NCBI GenBank assembly: GCA_003511785.1
Contig: DOIS01000282.1
Span: forward strand, 1 to 7,550
Length of the DNA: 7,550 nt
Direction: 5' to 3'
Source: Paracoccaceae bacterium
GTDB lineage: Bacteria > Pseudomonadota > Alphaproteobacteria > Rhodobacterales > Rhodobacteraceae
Shown: positions 1-7,160 of the stretch, in pieces
Layout of the letters: the number at the start of each line of letters is the position of its first letter
How positions within the stretch are numbered: the first letter of the stretch is position 1
Program-made: the position numbers and the translations under genes
Notes under the pieces: model-generated
What the model was told of the DNA's origin: nothing
The model's database searches: none
The model's input: only the letters and a program-made list of their open reading frames with translations

Positions 1-454
1 CGACGTGCATCACGGCAACGGCACACAGGATATTCTCTGGGACGAACGCCGCGCGCTCACGCTCACCAGCCAGCAGTTTCCGCTCTGGCCCGGCACCGGC
101 CGCGCGGACGAGACCGGCGCACATGACAACGTGCTGAATCTGCCGCTGCCGCCTGGCTCGGGCGGGGCCGAGATGCGCCATGCCTGGGGTGAGCACGCCT
201 TTCCGCGCCTGCGCGAATTCCGGCCCGACCTGCTCATCATCTCGGCCGGGTTCGACGCGCATCGCGACGACCCGCTGGCACAGCTGAACTGGGGAATCGG
301 GGATTTCGCCTGGATCACGGCCGAGCTTTGCGCCATTGCCGCCGAACAATGCGGGGGCCGTGTGGTGTCGACGCTCGAGGGGGGCTATGACTTGCAATCG
401 CTGGCCGCCTCGGCCAAGGCGCATGTGGAAGAACTGATAAAGGCCGCGACATGA
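1..454 (+). CDS. Histone deacetylase family protein (class II-like zinc amidohydrolase), 3' part
   Basis: This is the C-terminal part of a gene that begins before the window; about 150 codons are visible. It opens in the hallmark DVHHGNGTQ motif, whose Asp (2-4) and His (8-10) are zinc ligands in this fold. The third ligand is the Asp of GFDAHRDDP (254-256), and the catalytic Tyr lies in LEGGYDL (386-388). All visible active-site residues are therefore intact. The GFDAH and EGGY forms fit the class II / acetylpolyamine amidohydrolase branch. Bacterial members deacetylate acetyl-lysine or small acetylated amines in the cytoplasm; the substrate cannot be told from this fragment. Its stop overlaps the xseB start in ATGA, implying translational coupling and a shared transcript. 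The GTG at 5-7 lies inside the conserved motif and is not the start. Confidence 0.93.
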   Translation, partial: DVHHGNGTQDILWDERRALTLTSQQFPLWPGTGRADETGAHDNVLNLPLPPGSGGAEMRHAWGEHAFPRLREFRPDLLIISAGFDAHRDDPLAQLNWGIGDFAWITAELCAIAAEQCGGRVVSTLEGGYDLQSLAASAKAHVEELIKAAT

Positions 455-693
455 GTGACAAACCCGTTCAGGACATGAGCTTCGAGGAAGCGATGAAAGA
501 GCTGGAAGCCGTGGTGGACAAGCTCGAACACGGCGACGTGGCGCTCAACGACTCGATCGCGCTCTACGAGCGGGGCGCCCAGCTCAAAAAGCGCTGCGAG
601 GACGAGTTGAAACGCGCTGAGGAAAAGGTGGCCGCGATCCGGTTGGACGCCGAGGGCAACCCCACCGGGACCACGCCTGTCGAAGGGCTCTGA
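451..693 (+). CDS. xseB: Exodeoxyribonuclease VII small subunit
   Basis: An 80-residue protein of the usual family length. It is the small subunit of exonuclease VII, which degrades single-stranded DNA to oligonucleotides together with several copies around the XseA catalytic subunit. The family pattern is clear: FEEAMKELE at about 11-19, VDKLEHGDVALNDSIALYERG at about 22-42 (spacing as in the family), and a charged helix ending in AEEKV at 56-60. It reads as two amphipathic helices followed by a short disordered tail. The start overlaps the upstream stop in ATGA, and AAAGG at 439-443 lies 7 bases before the ATG. The stop TGA is directly followed by the ispA ATG. The xseA partner is not in the window. 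The xseB-ispA-dxs order is widespread in Proteobacteria and reflects conserved linkage, not a shared reaction. Confidence 0.95.
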   Translation: MSDKPVQDMSFEEAMKELEAVVDKLEHGDVALNDSIALYERGAQLKKRCEDELKRAEEKVAAIRLDAEGNPTGTTPVEGL

Positions 694-1560
694 ATGTTCG
701 CCGAACGGCTGGCCGAGGACGCCCGGCGGATCGAGGCCGGCTTTGCCGGTGTCCTGCGCGACTTCAGCGATCTGTCCGTGACCCGCGCCATGGCCCACGC
801 CACGACCGGCGGCAAACGTCTGCGTGGCTTCCTGGTGCTGGAGAGCGCCCGCCTGCACGGGGTGGACGAGGACCGTGCGATCTGGCCCGCTCTGGCGATC
901 GAGGCGATGCATGCCTACAGCCTGGTGCATGACGATTTGCCCTGCATGGATGACGACGACCTGCGCCGGGGCCGGCCCACGGTGCATGTGGAATGGGACG
1001 AGGCCACCGCCGTGCTGGCGGGCGATGCGCTGCAAACGCTGGCCTTCGAACTGGTCGCCCGTCCCGAGGTCGGCACGCCCGAGGCCCGCGCCGATCTGGT
1101 CCTGAGCCTTGCGCAGGCGGCGGGCGCGCGCGGCATGGTGCTGGGCCAGGCGCTGGACATCGCGGCCGAGAACGCCGCCACGCCGCTGACCCTGGACGAG
1201 ATCACCGCGTTGCAACGGGGCAAGACCGGGGCGTTGATCGAATGGTCCGCCTGCGCCGGGGCGCTTCTTGCCGGGACCGATCCCGCCCCCCTGCGCCGAT
1301 ATGCGCAGGCGCTGGGCCTTGCCTTTCAGATCGCCGACGACATCCTTGACGAAGAAGGCTGCGCCGAGACCGCCGGCAAGCGTCTGCGCAAGGATGCCCG
1401 GGCGGGCAAGGCCACCTTCGTGTCGCTGCTGGGGCTCGAGGGTGCGCGCGCCCGGGCCGCCGACCTGGTGGAACAGGCAGGCGCGGCGCTGGTTGAGTAT
1501 GGCGGGCGCGCGGAAACCTTGCGGGACGCGGCGCGCTTCGTTATCTCGCGCGACAACTGA
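694..1560 (+). CDS. ispA: Polyprenyl synthetase, probable farnesyl diphosphate synthase
   Basis: A 288-residue trans-isoprenyl diphosphate synthase. It adds isopentenyl diphosphate to dimethylallyl and geranyl diphosphate, giving farnesyl diphosphate for quinone, undecaprenol and carotenoid synthesis. Visible motifs are GGKRLRG (39-45, substrate phosphate binding), the first Asp-rich motif DDLPCMDDDDLRRGRP (80-94), GKTG (176-179), the second Asp-rich motif QIADDILD (212-219) and GKRLRKDARAGKAT (228-241). The first Asp-rich motif has the two-residue insertion of bacterial type II FPP synthases. Tyr75-Ser76, 5 and 4 residues before the first Asp, match E. coli IspA and favour a C15 product, although a C20 product cannot be excluded. 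The start abuts the xseB stop, and GAAGGG at 682-687 is a good ribosome binding site inside xseB. All catalytic residues are present. Confidence 0.94.
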   Translation: MFAERLAEDARRIEAGFAGVLRDFSDLSVTRAMAHATTGGKRLRGFLVLESARLHGVDEDRAIWPALAIEAMHAYSLVHDDLPCMDDDDLRRGRPTVHVEWDEATAVLAGDALQTLAFELVARPEVGTPEARADLVLSLAQAAGARGMVLGQALDIAAENAATPLTLDEITALQRGKTGALIEWSACAGALLAGTDPAPLRRYAQALGLAFQIADDILDEEGCAETAGKRLRKDARAGKATFVSLLGLEGARARAADLVEQAGAALVEYGGRAETLRDAARFVISRDN

Positions 1561-1573
1561 TCCCGCCCCATGA

Positions 1574-1579
1574 GGGAGG
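1574..1579 (+). promoter_or_regulatory. Ribosome binding site that fixes the dxs start
   Basis: GGGAGG lies 8 bases before the ATG at 1588. An in-frame ATG at 1570 overlaps the start of this element and has no Shine-Dalgarno sequence of its own, so 1588 is preferred. Confidence 0.75.
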
Positions 1580-1587
1580 CGCCCCGA

Positions 1588-3516
1588 ATGACCGACCGAC
1601 CCGATACCCCACTTCTCGACCAGGTAAGCCGTCCCGCCGATCTCAAGCGGCTGAGCGACAGGCAACTGATCCAGCTGGCGGGTGAATTGCGCGCCGAGAC
1701 CATTTCGGCCGTCTCCGAGACCGGCGGGCATCTGGGCGCGGGGCTGGGCGTGGTCGAGTTGACCGTGGCGCTTCATGCGGTGTTCGACACGCCGCGCGAC
1801 AAGCTGATCTGGGACGTGGGGCACCAGTGCTATCCGCACAAGATCCTGACCGGGCGCCGCGACCGCATCCGCACCCTGCGCCAGAAAGGCGGGCTGTCGG
1901 GCTTCACCAAGCGGGCCGAGAGCCCTTATGACCCGTTCGGGGCCGGGCATTCCAGCACCTCGATTTCCGCCGCGCTGGGCTTTGCCGTGGCGCGGGACCT
2001 GGGCGGCAACGTGCCTGAGGGGCTGGGCGACGCCATCGCGGTGATCGGCGACGGGGCGATGAGCGCCGGCATGGCCTTCGAGGCGATGAACAACGCGGGC
2101 CACCTGGGCAAGCGGCTGATCGTGATCCTGAACGACAACGAGATGTCGATCGCGCCCCCCACGGGCGCGATGTCGAGCTACCTTTCGCGGCTTTATGCCG
2201 AGGAGCCCTTCCAGGAATTGAAAGCCGCCGCGAAGGGTGCCGTCTCGCTTCTGCCGGAGCCGTTCCGCGAGGGCGCCAAGCGGGCAAAGGAGATGCTCAA
2301 GGGGCTGGCTGTGGGCGGCACCCTGTTCGAGGAGTTGGGCTTTTCTTATTTAGGCCCCATCGACGGGCATGACATGGAGCAGCTTCTGCCGGTGCTGCGC
2401 ACCGTGAAGGCGCGCGCCACGGGGCCGATCCTGATCCACGCGCTGACCCGCAAGGGCAAGGGCTACGCCCCCGCCGAGACCGCGCGCGACAAGGGCCACG
2501 CGACGGCGAAGTTCAACGTTTTGACCGGAGAGCAGAAGAAGGCACCGTCGAACGCGCCCAGCTATACCTCCGTGTTCGGCCAAGCACTGGTGGACGAGGC
2601 CGCGCGCGACGACAAGATCGTGGCCGTGACCGCCGCCATGCCGGACGGCACCGGGCTGAACCTGATGGCGGAACGCTACCCTTCGCGCCTGTTCGACGTG
2701 GGCATCGCGGAACAGCATGGCGTGACCTTTTCGGCCGCGCTGGCGGCGGGCGGAATGAAGCCGTTCTGCGCGCTCTACTCGACCTTCCTTCAGCGCGGCT
2801 ATGACCAGGTGGTGCACGACGTGGCGATCCAGCGGCTGCCGGTGCGCTTCGCCATCGACCGGGCGGGGCTGGTCGGGGCCGATGGGGCCACGCACGCCGG
2901 GGCCTTCGACATCGCCTATATGTCCAACCTGCCGGGCATGGTCGTCATGGCCGCCGCCGACGAGGCCGAGTTGAAGCACATGGTCGCCACCGCCGCCGCG
3001 CATGACGACGGGCCCATCGCCTTCCGCTATCCGCGCGGCGAGGGCGTAGGCGTGGAGTTGCCCGAGCGCGGCGAGGTGCTGGAGATCGGCTGCGGCCGGA
3101 TCATCCGCGAGGGCAAGCGCGTGGCGATCCTGTCCTTCGGCACGCGGCTGTCGGAGGCGACCAAGGCGGCCGAGGCGCTGGAGGCGCGCGGCATCTCGCC
3201 CACGGTGGCGGATGCGCGTTTCGCCAAGCCGCTCGACCGCGATCTGATCCTGAGCCTCGCCGCCGATCACGAGGCGCTCATCACCATCGAGGAAGGCGCC
3301 GTGGGCGGGTTCGGCAGCCATGTGGCGCAGTTGCTGGCCGAGGAGGGCGTGTTCGACCGTGGGCTGAAGTTCCGGTCCATGGTGCTGCCCGATACCTTCA
3401 TCGACCAGGCCAGCCCCGCCGACATGTACGAGACCGCCGGCCTCTCGGCCCCGCAGATCGAGGCCAAGATGCTCGAGGTGCTGGGCGTGGCCAAGCTGGA
3501 CAGCCGGCGCGCTTGA
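1588..3516 (+). CDS. dxs: 1-deoxy-D-xylulose-5-phosphate synthase
   Basis: A 642-residue cytosolic, thiamine-diphosphate-dependent enzyme. It joins pyruvate and glyceraldehyde 3-phosphate to 1-deoxy-D-xylulose 5-phosphate with loss of CO2, the first and usually flux-controlling step of the MEP pathway. The sequence starts MTDRPDTPLLDQV. Motifs in order are His48 in GGHLGAG, GHQCYPHK (78-85), the thiamine/Mg motif from GDG (154-156) to NDN (182-184), GPIDGHD (256-262), the catalytic Glu375 in GIAEQH, and DRAGLVGADGATHAG (424-438), whose Arg, Asp and His contact the sugar phosphate. The C-terminal transketolase domain (about 500-630) is complete. Length and order match the family. It lies 27 bases after ispA and is probably co-transcribed. 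Oddity: four A/T-ending codons in a row (TTT TCT TAT TTA, 2341-2352) sit in otherwise G/C-ending codons. Confidence 0.97.
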   Translation: MTDRPDTPLLDQVSRPADLKRLSDRQLIQLAGELRAETISAVSETGGHLGAGLGVVELTVALHAVFDTPRDKLIWDVGHQCYPHKILTGRRDRIRTLRQKGGLSGFTKRAESPYDPFGAGHSSTSISAALGFAVARDLGGNVPEGLGDAIAVIGDGAMSAGMAFEAMNNAGHLGKRLIVILNDNEMSIAPPTGAMSSYLSRLYAEEPFQELKAAAKGAVSLLPEPFREGAKRAKEMLKGLAVGGTLFEELGFSYLGPIDGHDMEQLLPVLRTVKARATGPILIHALTRKGKGYAPAETARDKGHATAKFNVLTGEQKKAPSNAPSYTSVFGQALVDEAARDDKIVAVTAAMPDGTGLNLMAERYPSRLFDVGIAEQHGVTFSAALAAGGMKPFCALYSTFLQRGYDQVVHDVAIQRLPVRFAIDRAGLVGADGATHAGAFDIAYMSNLPGMVVMAAADEAELKHMVATAAAHDDGPIAFRYPRGEGVGVELPERGEVLEIGCGRIIREGKRVAILSFGTRLSEATKAAEALEARGISPTVADARFAKPLDRDLILSLAADHEALITIEEGAVGGFGSHVAQLLAEEGVFDRGLKFRSMVLPDTFIDQASPADMYETAGLSAPQIEAKMLEVLGVAKLDSRRA

Positions 3517-3525
3517 GGCGGGCGC

Positions 3526-3576
3526 GGGGGCGCTGCCCCCTCTTGGCCTGCGGCCAATTCCCCTCGGCTCCGGCCG
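3526..3576. repeat. Cluster of three small GC-rich hairpins after dxs
   Basis: Three perfect inverted repeats follow one another. GGGGGC-GCT-GCCCCC is at 3526-3540. TTGGCC-TGC-GGCCAA is at 3543-3557. CGGC-TCCG-GCCG is at about 3565-3576 and has a UNCG-type tetraloop when read on the + strand. The first is GC-rich with no following T-run, so it is a poor intrinsic terminator alone. From general familiarity, similar G5-C5 hairpins recur between genes in Rhodobacterales; I cannot verify that here. It may be a dispersed intergenic palindromic element or part of the dxs/polA transcript ends. Confidence 0.5.
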
Positions 3577-3606
3577 TTCGCAGGCAAAACGCTCCACGTT
3601 CGTCCG

Positions 3607-3631
3607 GGAAACGCGCCGCTGGCGCCTTTCC
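3607..3631. terminator. Probable bidirectional terminator between convergent dxs and polA
   Basis: GGAAA at 3607-3611 pairs with TTTCC at 3627-3631, and GCGCC at 3613-3617 pairs with GGCGC at 3621-3625 around a GCT loop, with a single C/C mismatch at 3612/3626. Together this gives ten base pairs. The A-rich left arm and T-rich right arm give a short U-tract after the GC core on either strand, as expected for a shared terminator 91 bases after dxs and 42 bases after polA. The U-tract is only three bases long, so efficiency is uncertain. Confidence 0.5.
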
Positions 3632-3672
3632 TGTCCGTTCTCACCGTATTCGGGAAGCCTGCTCAGCCCCGG

Positions 3673-6477
3673 TCAGTGCGCCTCGGCCCAGTTGGCGCCC
3701 TGTCCCGCATCGACGATCAGCGGCACGTCGAGATGCACCGCAGGATGCGCCGCGCCTTCCATCACCTCGCGCGCGGCGGCGATGACCTGATCGACGGCCT
3801 CTTCGGCCACCTCGAAGAGCAGTTCGTCATGCACCTGCAGCAGCATCCGCGCGGGCAGCCCCTCGATGGCCGCCTGCATCCGCACCATGGCCCGCCGGAT
3901 CACGTCCGCCGCCGTGCCCTGGATCGGCGCGTTGATCGCGGCCCGCTGCGCGAACCCGGCGCGCGGCCCCTTGGCGCCGATCTCGGGCGTGTGGATCTTG
4001 CGGCCGAACAGGGTCTGCACATAGCCGTGTTCCTTGGCGAAGCCCTTGGTCGCGTCCATGTAGTCGCGAATGCCCGGGAAGCGTTCGAAATAGCGGTCGA
4101 TGAAGCCCTGCGCCTCGGCCCGCGGAATGCGCAGGTTGCGCGCAAGGCCGAAGCCGGAAATGCCGTAGATCACCCCGAAATTGATCGCCTTGGCCTGGCG
4201 TCGGATGTCCGGCGTCATCTGCTCCAGCGGCACGTCGAACATCTCGGACGCGGTCATGGCGTGAATATCGAGCCCCTCGGCGAAGGCCTGTTTCAGCGCG
4301 GGAATCCCGGCGATATGGGCGAGGATGCGCAGCTCGATCTGGGAATAGTCGAGGCTGACCAGCACATTGCCCGGCTCGGCCACGAAGGCCTCGCGGATGC
4401 GGCGGCCCTCTTCGCTGCGCACGGGAATGTTCTGCAGGTTCGGCTCGGTCGAGGCCAGCCGCCCGGTATTGGCCCCGGCAATGGAGTAGCAGGTATGCAC
4501 ACGCCCCGTCTCGGGGTTGATATGCTCTTGCAGCGCGTCGGTATAGGTCGATTTCAGTTTGGAAAGCTGACGCCAGTCCAGAACTCTTGCGGGCAACTCG
4601 TGCAGGGTCGCCAGGTCCTCCAGCACATCCGCGCCGGTGCCGTAGGCACCGGTCTTGCCGCGCTTGCCGCCCTCGAGCCCCATCTTGTCGAACAGGATCT
4701 CGCCCAGCTGCTTGGGCGATCCCACGTTGAAGGTTTCGCCGGCCAACTCGTGGATCTCGGCCTCCAGCCCCGCCATCTTCTGCGCGAAGGCGTTGGACAT
4801 GCGCGACAGAGTCTCGCGGTCCACCCTGACGCCATGCCGTTCCATCTGCGCCAGCACCGGCACCATGGGGCGCTCCAGGGTCTCGTAGACGGTTGTCACC
4901 TTCTCGCGGTGCAGGCGGGGCTTGAGATACTGCCAGAGCCGCAGAGTGACATCCGCATCCTCGGCGGCATATGGGGTCGCGTCCTCGATCGCCACCCGGT
5001 CGAAGGTGATCGCGGATTTGCCCGAGCCGAGAAGCGGCTTGATAGGGATCGGCGTGTGACCGAGATAGCGTTCGCTCAGCGTGTCCATGCCGTGCCCGTG
5101 TAGCCCGCCATGCTGGGCGTAGGACAGCAGCATCGTGTCATCGATTGGCGCCACGTCGATGCCGTTTCGCGCGAGCACCTTGGCATCATATTTCATGTTT
5201 TGCCCGATCTTGAGGATCGCCTCGTCCTCGAACACGAGCTTGAGCATGTCCAGCGCTACCGCCATGGGCATTTGCCCCTCGGCCAGCGCGTCGTCACCGA
5301 ACAGGTCGTCGCCGCCTCGCGCCCGGTGCGCCAGCGGGATGTAACAAGCCCGCCCCGGCTCGACGCAGAGCGAAATGCCCACCAGCTCGCAGGTCATCTC
5401 GTTCAGGCCGGTAGTTTCGGTATCGACGGCGACGAGACCCCGCCCCCGGATCGCCTCGACCCAATGCGCCAGCGCCTCGGCATCGCGCACGCATTCATAG
5501 GTGGCCGTGTCGAAGGGCAGCACCGGCGGCTCATCGATCTCGCGCTCCGCCGGACGCACGGGCGTGTCCTGGATCACCGGCGCCTCGATCCCGAATTTTT
5601 CCGAGACGCGGCGGGTCAGGGTACGGAACTCCATCTCGGCCAGGAACGGCATCAGCGCCTCGGGGTCCGGGTCGCGCACTTCGAGATCGTCCAGCGTGAA
5701 GGTCAACGGCGTACGGCAATCGAGCTGCACCAGCCGCTTGGACAGCTCGATCTGGTCACGCTTGTCGATCAGGGTCTGGCGGCGCTTGGGTTGCTTGATC
5801 TCCTCCGCCCGGTCCAGCAATTCCTCGAGCGAGCCGTATTCGTTGATGAGCAGCGCCGCCGTCTTGATCCCGATCCCGGGCGCGCCGGGCACGTTGTCCA
5901 CGCTGTCCCCGGCCAGTGCCTGTACGTCAACCACGCGCTCGGGCGGGACGCCGAATTTCTCGATGACGCCCTCACGGTCGATGCGGCGGTTCCTCATCAC
6001 GTCCAGCATCTCGACCCCGTCGCCCACCAGCTGCATCAGGTCCTTGTCGGAGCTGATGATCGTCACGCGCCCGCCCAGATCGCGCGCCTGGCAGGTCAGC
6101 GTGGCGATGATGTCATCGGCCTCATAGCCCTCCATCTCCTTACAGGCGATGTTGAACGCTTCGGTCGCGCGGCGGGTCAGCGGGATCTGCGGGCGCAGCG
6201 CCTCGGGCATCTCCTCGCGGTTGGCCTTGTAGAGATCGTACATCTCGTTGCGAAAGGTGTGACTGCCCTTGTCGAAGACCACGGCCACATGGGTCGGCGC
6301 GTCGGGGCCGGTATTGTCCTCGACATAGCGGAAGATCATGTTGCAGAAGCCGGCGACCGCCCCGATGGGCAGCCCGTCGGATTTCCGCGTGAGCGGGGGC
6401 AGCGCGTGATAGGCGCGAAAAATGAAAGCGGACCCGTCGATCAGATGCAGATGACAACCCTGGCGGAATTCACTCAT
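3673..6477 (-). CDS. polA: DNA polymerase I
   Basis: A 934-residue, three-domain DNA polymerase I for Okazaki-fragment maturation and excision-repair gap filling; E. coli PolA is 928 residues. The 5'-3' exonuclease domain (about 1-290) has Asp14 (LIDGSAF), Asp69 (VFDKGSHTFR), YEADD (118-122), SSDKD (142-146) and GDSVDNVPG (190-198). The 3'-5' proofreading domain (about 325-520) keeps all ligands: Asp352/Glu354 in DTET, Asn427 and Asp431 (GQNMKYD), and YAAED (503-507). The polymerase domain has motif A SLDYSQIE (Asp710), motif B RRQAKAINFGVIYG (Arg759, Lys763, Phe767, Tyr771) and motif C QVHDE (Asp884). Phe767 is the normal residue that excludes dideoxynucleotides. The start ATG at 6477 has GGGAG 8 bases upstream; an in-frame extension of 88 codons overlaps the neighbouring zinc-finger gene and is not credible. 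Confidence 0.97.
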   Translation of the reverse strand: MSEFRQGCHLHLIDGSAFIFRAYHALPPLTRKSDGLPIGAVAGFCNMIFRYVEDNTGPDAPTHVAVVFDKGSHTFRNEMYDLYKANREEMPEALRPQIPLTRRATEAFNIACKEMEGYEADDIIATLTCQARDLGGRVTIISSDKDLMQLVGDGVEMLDVMRNRRIDREGVIEKFGVPPERVVDVQALAGDSVDNVPGAPGIGIKTAALLINEYGSLEELLDRAEEIKQPKRRQTLIDKRDQIELSKRLVQLDCRTPLTFTLDDLEVRDPDPEALMPFLAEMEFRTLTRRVSEKFGIEAPVIQDTPVRPAEREIDEPPVLPFDTATYECVRDAEALAHWVEAIRGRGLVAVDTETTGLNEMTCELVGISLCVEPGRACYIPLAHRARGGDDLFGDDALAEGQMPMAVALDMLKLVFEDEAILKIGQNMKYDAKVLARNGIDVAPIDDTMLLSYAQHGGLHGHGMDTLSERYLGHTPIPIKPLLGSGKSAITFDRVAIEDATPYAAEDADVTLRLWQYLKPRLHREKVTTVYETLERPMVPVLAQMERHGVRVDRETLSRMSNAFAQKMAGLEAEIHELAGETFNVGSPKQLGEILFDKMGLEGGKRGKTGAYGTGADVLEDLATLHELPARVLDWRQLSKLKSTYTDALQEHINPETGRVHTCYSIAGANTGRLASTEPNLQNIPVRSEEGRRIREAFVAEPGNVLVSLDYSQIELRILAHIAGIPALKQAFAEGLDIHAMTASEMFDVPLEQMTPDIRRQAKAINFGVIYGISGFGLARNLRIPRAEAQGFIDRYFERFPGIRDYMDATKGFAKEHGYVQTLFGRKIHTPEIGAKGPRAGFAQRAAINAPIQGTAADVIRRAMVRMQAAIEGLPARMLLQVHDELLFEVAEEAVDQVIAAAREVMEGAAHPAVHLDVPLIVDAGQGANWAEAH

Positions 6478-6485
6478 CGCGGATG

Positions 6486-6490
6486 CTCCC
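6486..6490 (-). promoter_or_regulatory. Ribosome binding site that fixes the polA start
   Basis: Read on the - strand, GGGAG ends 8 bases before the ATG at 6477. This supports a protein beginning MSEFRQG over the longer in-frame possibility that would start at 6741 inside the zinc-finger gene. Confidence 0.75.
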
Positions 6491-6540
6491 GTGTGCGCGG
6501 ACAGGCCCCGTCCTGCCACGATACGGGCCGGGGTGCCAGT

Positions 6541-6569
6541 GCCTGCCGCACTCCGCCCGTGCGGCAGGC
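6541..6569 (-). other. Perfect 11-bp inverted repeat in the zinc-finger/polA gap
   Basis: GCCTGCCGCAC (6541-6551) and GTGCGGCAGGC (6559-6569) are exact reverse complements around a 7-base loop. The position, 39 bases after the zinc-finger stop and 64 bases before the polA start, fits a transcript end for the first gene or a leader hairpin of polA. No T-run follows on either strand, so it is not a canonical intrinsic terminator. It could protect the 3' end of a processed transcript. Confidence 0.6.
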
Positions 6570-6601
6570 CGGTCAGAAACCTGTGACAGGGATAGGACCG
6601 G
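6569..6601 (-). other. Nested inverted repeat just after the zinc-finger stop
   Basis: The outer arms CCGGTC (6569-6574) and GACCGG (6596-6601) enclose an inner CCTG-TGA-CAGG hairpin (6580-6590). The outer arm shares base 6569 with the neighbouring 11-bp repeat, so the two hairpins could stack end to end. It begins 6 bases past the zinc-finger stop codon on the - strand. No U-tract follows. Confidence 0.5.
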
Positions 6602-6607
6602 GCTGAC

Positions 6608-6787
6608 TCAGGCCGCGTCTTGGTGGTCTTTGTGGATGTACTTGCAGTCGCAATAGGGGCATTCGACCCAACCGGTCTCGGTCGGGATCTGCAGCCAGAC
6701 GCGAGGGTGGCCCAGGGCACCTTCGCCGCCGTCACAGGCAATGCGATAGCTGTCGACGATCTTGGTTTCCGGCGCCTCGATGGTCAT
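6608..6787 (-). CDS. CHCC zinc-finger protein, homologue of complex I subunit NDUFS6
   Basis: A 59-residue soluble protein of the zf-CHCC family. The Zn ligands are spaced C18-x8-H27-x15-C43-x2-C46, within the signature CDGGEGALGHPRVWLQIP followed by GWVECPYCDCKY. The family includes the 13-kDa NDUFS6 subunit of mitochondrial complex I. In Paracoccus denitrificans, homologues of NDUFS6, NDUFS4 and NDUFA12 are known as accessory subunits of NADH:ubiquinone oxidoreductase. By inference this protein joins the peripheral arm of complex I on the cytoplasmic side. The start ATG at 6787 begins MTIEAPETKIVDSYRIAC and is preceded by AAGGGA 9 bases upstream; a longer in-frame reading to 6886 adds an unconserved stretch across the proposed promoter. 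No nuo genes are in the window. polA follows 130 bases downstream on the same strand. Confidence 0.9.
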   Translation of the reverse strand: MTIEAPETKIVDSYRIACDGGEGALGHPRVWLQIPTETGWVECPYCDCKYIHKDHQDAA

Positions 6788-6833
6788 GCGATGCGATCCC
6801 TTTGGCAATGAAATAGTGCGTTTGTCGATGGCG

Positions 6834-6862
6834 TTTATGATCCATCCCAGGCGCTGGGGCAA
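6834..6862 (-). promoter_or_regulatory. Candidate sigma70-type promoter for the zinc-finger gene
   Basis: Read on the - strand, TTGCCC (6862-6857) is separated by exactly 17 bases from CATAAA (6839-6834), each matching four of six consensus positions. Transcription would begin near 6827, giving a leader of about 40 bases before the ATG at 6787. A CCACC/GGTGG dyad at 6883-6896 lies about 20 bases upstream of the -35 element and could be a regulator site. This is by-eye evidence only. Confidence 0.4.
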
Positions 6863-7160
6863 GGGTGGCGCGTTCCCGCACTCCACCTACCGGTGGCACG
6901 CCCAGCGAAAGGTCGGGGGACGGCCAAAGGACCCGTCTTTCGATTGCGGGTTGGTCTGACGTTCGTGTTGGGGGTGATAGGGAGGGATCGGGGAGCGGGC
7001 CGGGTCGATCTCGGGCTTGGGGGCGATGGATGCGGTGACTGGCAAGCGCGGCGGCTTTGGTTTCGGTCGTGGTGGGATCTTCCGTGGTGGTTTCGGGGCG
7101 CATCAGGCGCGCGGACGCGCCTCGATGACGCAGGGAGTGCGCCCGGGCGTGGCACCATCC

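Noticed and set aside
1570..1587. Upstream ATG for dxs adding six residues
   Set aside because: It overlaps the start of the GGGAGG element and has no ribosome binding site of its own.
385..2103. 572-codon open frame on the - strand
   Set aside because: Antisense shadow of xseB, ispA and dxs, produced by strong G/C third-position bias. The translation is rich in Arg, Gly, His and Gln with no family motif.
2350..3597. 415-codon open frame on the - strand across dxs
   Set aside because: Antisense shadow of dxs with the same biased composition and no ribosome binding site or motif.
6521..6545. TGGCAC on the - strand as a sigma54 promoter for polA
   Set aside because: The -12 GC at the required 10-base spacing from the -24 GG is absent (CG is found instead).
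3676..6606. Two long + strand frames (475 and 498 codons) opposite polA
   Set aside because: Mirror frames of polA. The sense strand encodes all conserved polymerase motifs, and the mirror translations show none.
6478..6741. N-terminal extension of polA by 88 codons
   Set aside because: It runs through the two inverted repeats and overlaps the zinc-finger gene. The ATG at 6477 has a proper ribosome binding site and gives the family length.
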